From the NCBI RefSeq assembly GCF_026914185.1, contig NC_070568.1, forward strand, positions 1,736,001 through 1,800,000: a DNA stretch of 64,000 nt, read 5' to 3'. The translations under genes were made by a program, and so were the position numbers. Below, in pieces: positions 1-10,300 of this stretch. The stretch comes from Puccinia triticina. Lineage: Eukaryota > Basidiomycota > Pucciniomycetes > Pucciniales > Pucciniaceae. The stretch's first letter is position 1; each line of letters starts with the position of its first letter. The notes under the pieces were generated by a model. That model was not told the DNA's origin and did not search any database. It saw only the letters and a program-made list of their open reading frames with translations.

Positions 1-218
1 GAACCCAGCTCTCATCTAAGAAGACCCGGTTAGAGGACAAAAACTACCAAGAATGAATCAGTCTTGGGTTCGTTAAACACAATAGGACAAATTAAAAGAG
101 AGTACTTACGTCACAATCCAAGTCGGTCGCCGGTGGGAAAACAGGCGACCCAGGCAAAGGACCCGGGTTGGGGGTCTGGTGCCGAAATACTGGTGAAGTT
201 AGTGGATCACCGGCGGCT

Positions 219-516
219 TGTGAGCCCCCTCCCAAGGTGTCACACAAATATCACAAGACACTCATTTAGTCCCCACTCCTCCTCACCTACCTAGCTCTGC
301 AGAGATACTGATCTCTCAAAGCTAGGTATGTCCTCTTTTTCTCTTCTCATTTCTCCTTCTCTTTTCCCTCAGCTGTAGATAGCAGAGATACTGATCTCTC
401 AAAGCTAGTTCTCCTTTCCCCTGCAATTCAGAATAGTTGGGCACTAGAACCTTCGAGACGAGTTCTCCGTGCCATCCAGTCAGCCTTCAGTGAAGAGTCC
501 AAACGGGACTCTTACA
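219..516 (+). repeat. 5' LTR of element 1
   Basis: This copy runs TGTGAGCC to CTCTTACA. It contains an internal near-duplicate about 80 bp apart (gcagagatactgatctctca at about 300 and 381). It is nearly identical to 2491-2788. Confidence 0.85.
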
Positions 517-1006
517 CTTTTTTTTTCTAGCCCACAAACGCAAGAATCCGAATTTTTTCTTTTTCCTTCTCGACCGCCGACCCCTTTTCTTTCGACACGA
601 AAAAAGTCCCTTCACAACATCTTACTCTATCAAGCACTACACCTACAACACTGTTCGCGCCAAGGGGCAAACGATTGGCCCCTTCTTCCTCCTTTTTCGC
701 AATCGGACGACACCCCTTGGTCTCTTACTCCTTGGGATCTCCTGAGCATCCTTGCGCCGCCGACGACTACCACCACTTCCCCGACGACTTTCTTCTCTTG
801 GCCGAACCGAATTCCTGGCCTTCTTACTCAGCATCTTGAACAAAACCAATCAATCTTAGCTTTCTTCCGACATTGATCGTCTTGCCCTGTTCTTTTCGAC
901 CCATCTGCCCTTGCCTCCTTTTTGCCTCTTGCCCTTGAATTCTCACCAGACCACAAACAGCCCAAACTTGCTACTCTCCTCTTCCTAACTCCATCAAACA
1001 CCTTTA

Positions 1007-2566
1007 ATGACCCGACCAAGGCCATCAATGGCTGACTGTCTCAGTAGTCTGGCCAACTTCATCAAGATCAAGAACCGTCTTGTAGATGGCTACAACAACG
1101 ATCCTTTCTGCAGCGCAGTCAGAACGGCCCTTCCGGTTTGCAAAGACTACACGGAATTTGAAGGTCTTCTCTTTGTTCAAGGACGACTCGTTATCCCAGA
1201 AGCGGGCAAACTCCGTGAGAGACTCATTGCCGACACTCACAAGGATCTAGGCCATCCGGGGCTCCTGAAGACAGTGGAAAGACTCCGAGAAATCTTCTTC
1301 TGGCCACGCATGACCCACGACGCGAGGGAATTTTTCCTCTCGCAACCTGCCTATCAACTGGAAAAAATGCCAGCCGCCTTAGCACCTTTCTCCGTTACCT
1401 CACCGGTCACCCCCTCGTCCGCACATTCAATCCATTCAGCCTGCCCCACCACCTGCCAGACCGTATCAAAACCTCCGGGATTGACACCGACCAACACATG
1501 CCTATCAGCCTCACCACCGCTTGATCAAACCTCGCCTCCAGCGCCCTCGACCGGGCCCTCTCGCCGACTGTCTGGCTTCGGCTCGTCGGATCCTGCCCTC
1601 ACCAGCTCACCCTCTCCTTGCTCAACACAGTCGACACCCCCTTATTCCTCTCCCCCATCGACATTCAACAACAGACCCCAAACCCCTTCCCTTCCTCGCG
1701 CAGACCAATCACCGACCAACAAAGCCCTTGTGCACTCTACTGGCCTTGTATCACCGGTCTCCAGTCGACCACATCAGCATCACCCCACCTCTGACTCTTC
1801 TCCGGCGCGTCCCTCACTCGCGTTGGCCTCCAATAGCTCCGATCAAATTCTTAGCAGCAATTTCGACTCTCCAGAGCCTCGCAACAACTTAGGAAGCCGC
1901 GCGACCCCGCCTTCTGTCTCCTCCACGCCAACCTTGTCACCGCCTGCTACACCCTCGCCACATCTGATCGCGACCCCGCCGCCCTCCCCAGCCTCACCAT
2001 GTGAACCTCGACAGTTGTCTTCGCCACCATCATCCCGAACCCTATCTCCGCCTTCCTGCTCATTGAACTCAGCTCTAACTCCATCTTCCCCTCAGTCAAT
2101 CTCCTCAAACATTCTGAACATTGATTGCTGTCTCGACCGAATCCGACAACTGCTCGGAGGGAAGTTTGCACAATTTGTAGCCAAGCAAACACAATCTACA
2201 CTCCGCCCTTCAACCAACTGTACAACCCAACACTTCATCCCAGCAAGACAAAAATTCAAGCAACAAGCCCCTTCCCCCCATTCAGTTCCTCCCACACTGC
2301 CAACCCTTTCTGCTTCACCTCCACCTTACACTCCTCCTCCTGTCCTTAAAAGACCACAACAACCCCATCTCCATTCTGTCATTCCACAGACCAGTCCCCC
2401 CTTTCCTCAATTATTCTTTTTTCCTTACCTTGTCCCTTGTTTTCCACCATTTACTTTTCCTCCCTTTTTCTTTTTTATAGGAGGGAAGACTGTGAGCCCC
2501 CTCCCAAGGTGTCACACAAATATCACAAGACACTCATTTAGTCCCCACTCCTCCTCACCTACCTAG
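1007..2566 (+). pseudogene. Element 1 ORF: integrase zinc-finger remnant plus Pro/Ser-rich tail
   Basis: This 519-codon open frame starts with a recognisable piece of a Ty3/gypsy integrase N-terminus (about residues 20-120). A HKDLGHPG...FFWPRM segment supplies the HH half of the HHCC zinc-binding domain. The expected CxxC is missing: the reading becomes SQPAYQ. No DDE core follows. The remainder is low-complexity Pro/Ser/Thr sequence, and the last 25 codons lie in the 3' LTR. It is best read as a decayed gypsy pol fragment kept inside a non-autonomous element. Whether any protein is made is unknown. Confidence 0.5.
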
Positions 2567-2788
2567 CTCTGCAGAGATACTGATCTCTCAAAGCTAGGTA
2601 TGTCCTCTTTTTCTCTTCTCATTTCTCCTTCTCTTTTCCCTCAGCTGTAGATAGCAGAGATACTGATCTCTCAAAGCTAGTTCTCCTTTCCTCTGCAATT
2701 CAGCATAGTTGGGCACTAGAACCTTCGAGACGAGTTCTCCGTGCCATCCAGTCAGCCTTCAGTGAAGAGTCCAAACGGGACTCTTGAA
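2491..2788 (+). repeat. 3' LTR of element 1
   Basis: This copy is nearly identical to 219-516. It differs at a few bases, including the final three. TSD CGGCT follows immediately. Confidence 0.85.
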
Positions 2789-3479
2789 CGGCTTCAGGAG
2801 TCGGGGCGGTCTGAAAGCGAGGGTGCAACCCCACGAATCCCGGGGGAACCCGAGACGGAGACGGGGTCCTAAAAGCCGATCCTGAACGAGTTGGCAAAAC
2901 AAGCTGAGGGCAGGAGAATCGATCAGATCCCTGAGGCAAGAACAGTCGGAGCGGATCAGAACTTACAAAGGGGTCCTCGGATCGGGGATGCAAGCCTGGG
3001 GGAGTTCGAGGAGGAGCCGGAGTCCTCACTGCTGAATTCGGGCGAGCCGGTTCCGTAAACTGTAACTGGATCGGATCAGCGGCCTGAGGAGGATGAAAGA
3101 TCCGGTCGGATACTTACCGAAGCTACTCTAGCTGCCGCGGCCGGATCAACCACAAATGGGCGGGCTTCAGGGCCTCGAGCGGCGCGGTTTCTAGCGCCGT
3201 TGGGCCTGTTAAACGCGTCTAGGCGAGCCTGGGTCCACTGGATCCAGGTTGGCGTGATGGTCTCAGCGTGATAAAGGGGCCCATCCAAAATCAGGATGGG
3301 TTTATGAATGGAAGACCCCGGCTAATACAAGCAACACAAGTTAACGGGAAAATAAAGATAACTGCGCTACGATATAAACCTCTACTTACACGCTCTGAAG
3401 CGCCAGCGAAGGCCCCGCGATTTCTTAAAGGATAAGGGGTAGGGGGAAAGTAGGGTCTATAGTATGGACGGTGGGACAT

Positions 3480-4768
3480 AATGGTAATCAGTTATAAGTC
3501 TGGTCTATAGTAGAAGTAGACGGGTGAAGAAATGATGAGTTGGATGATGGACAGAGAAGGGGAAGAGGGACTTGTTTTTATACTCACCTCGAATCCTGTG
3601 AGGGGCCTCTGGCACTTGAAAGAACGATGATGGAACTTGTGCCCCACGGACGGGCTCTGAAAGGAAACCGGGACCCGTACACAACTAGAGGAAGTATCGT
3701 TCGGCTCGACCGGTTACTGATCCCAGATAAAGTCGAGTAGAAAGGAGTACGGGGCCATCTCACTCCCCGGGACTGAAGGCCTACGGACCCACGGCCAATC
3801 ATCATCAGATGGACGACCGCTTAAAACAACCAGCAACAAGAGGCATCTCAGCCTTGCCACTTTACCGCCGGCTACTGCATACATTACGGACTGGAAAAAT
3901 ACATACCTGGTCGACAAACAGACCTCCAACCAAAACCCGCAAAGACCTGTCAAATCGGTGGCCCAAGAAGTAGCGGCAATCAAATCTGACAGCTGCATAA
4001 CTACCTCGACCACCATAATTGCGGCCTGAAAAGGATGAAAAGGAACTCACCTAAAAAAGGAATCCTGCCCACCAGTAAGGTACAGGCTGGCTGTGTTGGG
4101 TTTTGACTGTTGGCGGCTGCGATGACGTATCAAAAGGATCCAGAAGATCGGTGAAGTCGGCTGGATGGCGGCTGACAGGGGACGAGGTGCAGAGGGCATA
4201 TCAATACCCCCCCCCCCCCTATGGGGTAAGGTCGCTATATATACATATGTTTACATACATATACCCCGTGGCGAGGTAGGGGATAGATACTCAAGACCCG
4301 AACGTGGGGCTGGCCAAGAGGACCGCGGCGCATCGGACGACCCCGCGGAATCGGGATAGCCGCTGGGCGGGTACGACCAACACTAAGTACCCGGGCCCAA
4401 AGCCCGATCAGTCAACCATCAAAAGCGGGTGCGAGTCCCCGATCACTACTCGACACCCGAGGCCCGCAGCTTCGACAGCGCGCACCGTAAGCGCTAGAGC
4501 AACAGCTGCGGCCGCCACCAAAGCACAGGCAGCCCCACTGCGCAACTGCGCAACTGCGGACTGCGGACTGGGCGCAGCACTTTGACTCCCAGAACTGACA
4601 AAAAGTTCTCGTCAAGAAAAATCCCAAAATTGAAAAAAATCAAATTTTGTGGCCAGTTTTCACCCTGCTGACCCTCTCATGCCACATTGCCCAAGAGTTC
4701 AACAGTTGGAGAAATAGCACTTTTCACGTCAAAATTGTCTGGGGACAGACAATAAGTTGGGGGAGGAT
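3480..4768. other. Intergenic or unresolved region; relics upstream of LTR A
   Basis: No gene can be supported here. Minus-strand donor-like sites (about 3583, 3905, 4048) suggest further short exons, but no frame joins convincingly. There is a C13 run at about 4208 and a short GC-rich tandem near 4540-4575. From about 4590 the sequence changes character. It ends in a polypurine-like ttgggggagga (about 4758-4768) directly before the LTR at 4769, so 4590-4768 is probably the 3' internal end of a 5'-truncated element A. Confidence 0.4.
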
Positions 4769-5605
4769 GTGGTAGACGGAAAAGTGGAAAAATAAAAAGT
4801 TTTTTCTATGCCACATAATTACTCATACTAGGCCTCAAGATACCATCCAATGGACCCCAGAAATGGATTCTACGGCCAATTTTACCCCTAGACACCACTG
4901 GAAGCGTCACTGGAGCCCCTCTGGATTGGAACCTACAAGCCCTTGGACAGTGGACACCCATCACACGTTCAGCATAACCAGTCACCAGCCTGTCACAAGC
5001 CTCAAGTCAAGGATCACAGTATTATGCCTATACACATCACAGGATACAAGCATACATCTCCCCATCAGACTATAGTCATCACATAGTATCAAGTACTCTT
5101 CTATTTCCATATTATGATGTCATCCCGCACTGATCCTGCAGTTCAGATGTCATTTATGCACCCCCTGCATCCACCTGTCAACTAATACAGCCTACTGTCA
5201 CTTTACGCAGCCTTCATGCAGCCCTACTGCATGCTTATGACATCATTTATGTACCCCTGACACATTATGACATCATTTGTATCTACTCTCACCAGCTAAA
5301 ATCCCTCACACTGTTGTCCAGATCAGCTGAAACCCTAACCCACAAGCCCTCTGGGGCTCCACTTCTGTCTATATAAGGAGCTCTCTCCTCCACAGTTGTC
5401 AGCTCCTCAGTTCATCACTCACCAATCACAGTCACCCCAATATTCACCTTTACCAATCATAACCAACTCTTATATAAATCATCAGCTCTATACCTTGTCA
5501 ATCAAACAACTCATCTTGAGCCAATCTACCCTATCACTTGAATAAAACTTGCCAAGCATAGCTTGGTGGGTCTTGTTGACTGATAGCATAGAAGGGCAGA
5601 GTTTG

Positions 5606-6573
5606 TGTCAGCCTTAGAGTCATCACAGCTGACCTAAAAGCTGCCTGTTCTACCTTTGTTACATATAAATTACTTTATATCTTTTTCATCTTAAGAGATA
5701 TCCCTGTTTTGACTTCATATTCTGTTTCCTCATGCAATTTTAACCCTAGTTACAACTTACCAATTCATTGTAACTATACTCCTTCCCTGAGTTACTGAGT
5801 TGTAGCGCCCTTGCGCAGTTGTGACGTGTCAGCGCTACTAGGCGCGCCAAACCACATGTACATATGTAAATTACATAAGCAAACTGTGAAAATTTTCGTA
5901 GTCAGGATCCCCCTTGCCTGAGGCGGATCCACAGACTTCAGCACACCAGAACCACCACCCAGATAACTCCAGGATCACCACCAAAGAGCCTACTATACTC
6001 CCAGTATACCTACCGTCACAGGCGCCTAGGATATTGACAGTAAGTAACCTCTTTCACTGAACCTTGTTTATCTCAGAGGTACAACTCTGTGTCTTGCTGG
6101 ATCTGCCTTTTCTTCTTGCTTTGCTTTCTCCTTGATCACAGGGCTGTCCCTCCATATCTATAGGCCTTTGCCTCCATCTTGATCACAGGGCTGTCCCTTC
6201 TTATCATCAGGCCTTTGCCTCAAAATCTAGGTTCAGGGCTGTCCCTCAGGTTTCCCATTAAGAACCTTGACTGTCCAGAGAGAAGTCTAAAAAACTGTGG
6301 CTGGATTAAGACTTATCTAATCCAGATACCCTCCTGAGAGGAAGCTGTAGCACTTCTTGCACAGATTAGCAGCACTCTTCTGAAGAGTAGCATTGCCAGT
6401 GGACGTGCATTCCCACTAGAATAACCTAGTACTTCTCTTCCTTCTTATCCTGCTTGGTTTCTCTCTCTCTTTCTCTTTTTCTATTATAGTTGTAATTTCT
6501 TTATCCCAAGAAATCCAACTATTGCCCCCCCATTTCTTGTGTCCTGCTGTCACTATAGAGACTCAGGCTCACA
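5606..6573 (+). repeat. 5' LTR of element B
   Basis: It runs TGTCAGCC to GGCTCACA, 968 bp. It has a CpG-dense core at about 5806-5850 and two imperfect copies of a unit containing gatcacagggctgtccct near 6135 and 6180. Confidence 0.93.
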
Positions 6574-6595
6574 ATTGGGGGCCTCATCGGGAAAT
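6574..6595 (+). promoter_or_regulatory. Primer-binding site of element B
   Basis: Directly after the 5' LTR, ATTGGGGGCCTCATCGGG begins with the TGG expected to pair with a tRNA CCA end. H (55574-55590, minus) and D (16445-16462, minus) carry near-identical sequences in the same place. The pattern resembles tRNA-Pro-type sites, but the primer tRNA is inferred. Confidence 0.65.
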
Positions 6596-6763
6596 ATACT
6601 CACCTTTTCATAATTCTAGACTGCTATAAAGCCAAAAGACTGATCCTCCTGACTAAATCAAACAAAAAAAACTCTAAAAATTCGAAAAATCACCTTAAAA
6701 AATTTTTCTACATATCTTACTAACGCTGAAATTCTTCTAAAATCATCCAAAATTGCTTTTACA

Positions 6764-7282
6764 TTGATAAATTTCCTAACTGAACCCTTGAAATTTTTTT
6801 TTACGTCCTGTGTACTCGTGAAAGTGCAGAACTGCGACTCCTCCGCGCCGCTATTTATCCCTTCGTCGGACTTATCCTCCCCAGAACCCTCTATATCTTC
6901 GGATCAAGAAGAGATAGAGAAAAACGGAGTACGCTCAAAAGATTCTCCTGCTTCTTAACTATAATTGCCGCAATTGACCGTAAAAAAATTCGTAACGGCG
7001 CAGACTAGCGCAGAAGACGAAAATTGCGACGACAACCGCGTAACTGATCCGAAAGAAGGAAACTGGATCAATAGTTCCTCTTGGACCCCTATTGCTACTA
7101 CTAAATACCCAAAAGTCCGTCGCCGCAAGGTCACCGCCGCTGTTAATATCTCTGATTGGACCTCAAAATCCGCCGCGAAACCCAGCGCAAAGGAAACTAA
7201 GAAAAAAACCTCTACTACGACGCGTAAAAGTAAAAGGTTATCTTCTAAACCTAAGTCCCAAGGTATTTTAACCTTGAATTAA
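6764..7282 (+). CDS. Leader ORFs of element B upstream of gag
   Basis: Two short open frames (6764-6958, 64 aa; 6965-7282, 105 aa) lie between the LTR and gag, in the same phase as gag and separated from it by stop codons. The second is rich in Lys, Ser and Thr (KETKKKTSTTTRKSKR) with no recognised domain. Element H also has a leader ORF in phase with its gag (49230 to about 49790, minus). They could be small accessory proteins, upstream ORFs that tune gag translation, or chance. Expression is unproven. Confidence 0.35.
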
Positions 7283-7336
7283 TTCTTAAAAACTTTCTCT
7301 TTCCGCTTAAATTAACCTCTCTTACTCCTTATCACG

Positions 7337-10300
7337 ATGCCTCCTCACCTTAGAAATGGCCAAGACCTCTCCGAAGAGCTCCGCCACCGGTACCGCCTTA
7401 GCCCAGCCGCCGAAGAACGGCTTCGAAGGGCTAGAAGCAGCCTTGCCACCTCTACAGGAGGATTTCCTCAAGCTCCCGGAAGAGGAGCCGCTCCCCCCAG
7501 ATACCGGGATCCCTCCGGCTCTATACCAGCCGAGAGAAACGTCCATAGCTCTAGCGTCGAGCAGATCCACGCCGGTTCCACGGCCTGTCGACAGGGAACA
7601 AATAGATTTGACGGTGAACCCTCCTCAGACGAGTCAGCCGCCCTCCCAGCCTATCAACCCAGAGGGCATGAGACCCACGGCGCCATCCAATCTAGCCCTC
7701 CTTCCGTACACTCAGAGCCCTCGACGGGAAGCGTCCTCAGGACCCATGGACCTTATCCCGGAAGAGGAGGAGTTATCCAGCCTCATCAGTATGTTCAACG
7801 AACAATTCGACCTTTTTGTCCGCGCCAGGGAAGCGCAGAACATATTAACTATGAGGCGTCTCCTCTCCCAAGCCTCAATGACCCAAGAAATGATCATAGA
7901 TCTGGTTGGGAGGAACGACGGGATACGCCTGTGTCAGGATTGGATCCCCAGAGAGGAACTCAACAATCTAGAAATATCTCTGACGCGCCAGAACAACGGC
8001 AACGGGCCGCCGAACTCGACCGCGCTACAAATCCGAGCTCCTTCGCAGCTAGCAATGATACCGCACGCCAGCCAACAGCCTTTACTAGTCACGCCGACTC
8101 CAGAGCCTATGGGTTTTCAGCACCGAGCCTTGGCGCAGGAGTTCCAGGCTCCTATCCTTCCCAATCTTCCAGAATCCCGTCCACAGACGCAGCCTCAAAT
8201 GCGCCCAGAGAATCAGAACTACCAAGGAACTCCCTTGCCGCCGCCACAACCGCCGCAGACGCTCCAAGCGAGGCAGCCACCAGCTTCTATACCGCGAGAG
8301 GTGGTTCAATTATTCCGCCCCAGCCCGCATCTGCAAACTGGCGGCTACAATCCACCCCATTATCCGCAAATGCCGCAAGAATTCGCAGGCCACAACCCCC
8401 CTCCTCCTCAAAACAACTGGAGAGGATCAGGGAGGAACTGGAGACGCCCTCAGGACGACACTCAGAGAGTTCTAGAAATAGGAGAATACTTGATGAGAGC
8501 CACACGAGGAGTGAGGAGAGGCTATGGACGAGGGAGAGCCAGAGGGAGAGGCCCTTATTAGATGAATCTTTACCTAAAAGTTCCTTAAGTAGTGATTCAC
8601 CACTAGGCCTCAGTTTAGATATTGATAATCTCTCTGATCCTTCAAATAGAGAATTTTTTCTCAATAATCTTAACTCTGAAATGTCTAGAAATGGCCCCTT
8701 GTTTCTAGAAGAAAAATTACAAGTATTGTTCTCCAAATTTCTCTCTGAATTATCTGGTACTGTTGAAACCATTCCTGGTACTCTTCTTGAATCTTGTGTC
8801 AGCAATTTTAAAGATGTCCTGAATCATTCCATTCTTGATCTATTTAAAAATGAATTCATTCCCCTTTTGCTTGATCAAATCCTGAACAACATAGGAGAAA
8901 GTGCCAGAGAGAAATCCACAGTGAATAACAATGTGTTAGAACAACTGAAGAAACACATAGATGATAAGTTTGAGACAGTTCAAGATTTGATTCTGGTAAA
9001 TGAATCACAATGTCATTCTAACATGGATACAATTGGCCAAAATCTGAAAGATTTTGAAGAGAAAGTGAGCAACAATCTTACTTCCATTGATAATCAGATC
9101 AATGACCTTCATGCCAATGAGCACAACAGGTTTGAACAATCTAAGAGAAGATTCAGTGACATATCTTCTGTAGTAAACACCGTGAGCTCAAAGCTGGATT
9201 CCGTGTTAATACCAGATGACAGAGACCAACCCCCTCATCTCTTGTACAATAATCCCTTCCAGAATTTCCACCATGAGCAACAACAGGAACACAGACCAAC
9301 TCCTCCTGTTCCTACTCCTGAACCACAGAGACCACCAAGAGATCACTTTCCTAAGCCTGCTAGCAATACTCCTGATACTAAGACCCAAGAGGAATTCCCC
9401 TACATTGATCATGGAGCTATAGACTTTGAAATGAGGAAAGAACTGTGGAAAGGTATCCCCAAAAATGGAGACTGGGAGAAATTCTCTGGAGAATTGCCTT
9501 ACAATCATGAACTTTGGATTAAAAATACTGATATCCTGGTTAGAGACTACTTGATGCTGGATAACATGATAATCAGTAGATTAACAATCTTGTTAACTGA
9601 CACTGCAAGGAATTGGTACCTAGGCATCAGAGATGAGTATGGAAACAAATCTTGGGCTTGGTGGAAGAATGCCATCAGAAATAAGTTTGGCACTGAGAAC
9701 TGGGAATGGAGAATGCAACAAGAGTTTGAGAATGATCACTTTGCCTATGACGGGAGGAAAATCCATAAATGGTTTGGTAATCAGAGAGAAAGACTGAAAG
9801 CTTATCAACCTGAACTCAGTCAGTACCTTATTTGTGAGAAGATCTTAAAGCAGTGCCCTCCAAACCTTGAGCATGCTATTAAAAGCAGATACAAAAGAGA
9901 TGCCACTGAAATGAGTTTTGAGGATATGGTTATAATTGCTGAAGAGGTCATAGACAGAGTCATGAAAAAGAACAAGCCTGTGACAAATAATTATAACACT
10001 CCAAACAGATCCCAATGGAGAAGCAATCCTGCCCCTGAGAAAACTGATAAGCCAACTGACTCCTCTGCCAAAAAGAATCCTGTCTCTGCCCCTGAGAAAG
10101 ACAAACTTATATGCCATTTCTGTAAACAAACTGGTCACTTCTCCAGGGAATGCCCTAAGAAGAAGAACAGAATCAATAATGTAGGAATGGATGATGATGA
10201 TGATCCCAAGAGTGACAATGGAGAAGACCAAGGTGAACCACACAAGTCTGAATCAGAACTAGATGAAGAAGAAGAGAATCATAGAACCAATCACATGATT

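Larger units (their letters stand above)
219..2788 (+). mobile_element. Compact LTR retrotransposon (element 1), TSD CGGCT
   Basis: Two direct 298-bp LTRs (219-516 and 2491-2788) flank 1974 bp. CGGCT is duplicated at 214-218 and 2789-2793. The 3' LTR is preceded by a purine run (ggagggaagac, 2480-2490) that fits a polypurine tract. The 5' LTR ends in CTTACA and is followed by C-T9-C rather than a tRNA-like primer-binding site. The last three bases of the 3' LTR (GAA) have drifted from ACA. The internal region is too small for gag-pol, so the element is probably non-autonomous. Elements E and F share its termini and leader. Confidence 0.85.
1..3479 (-). pseudogene. Multi-exon gene of unknown function, split by an LTR element
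   Basis: I do not recognise this protein. Reading the minus strand from the ATG at 3479, exons 3390-3479, 3118-3321, 2967-3065 and 2789-2903 continued at 110-213 join in phase 0. They are separated by GTAAGT...AG introns at 3322-3389, 3066-3117, 2904-2966 and 16-109, each with a plausible branch site (CTAAC or CTGAT). Exon 4 is interrupted by the LTR element at 219-2788. Counting one copy of its TSD (CGGCT) restores an exact multiple of three (219 nt). The product is rich in Pro, Arg and Ser, with a conserved-looking stretch around KPILILDGPLYHAE. A fifth exon probably starts at 15 and leaves the window. The gene could be a host gene or a spliced transposon gene. Upstream exons to the right of 3479 are possible, because further donor-like sites lie at 3580-4050. 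Coherent phasing makes a real gene likely; function is unknown. Confidence 0.55.
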
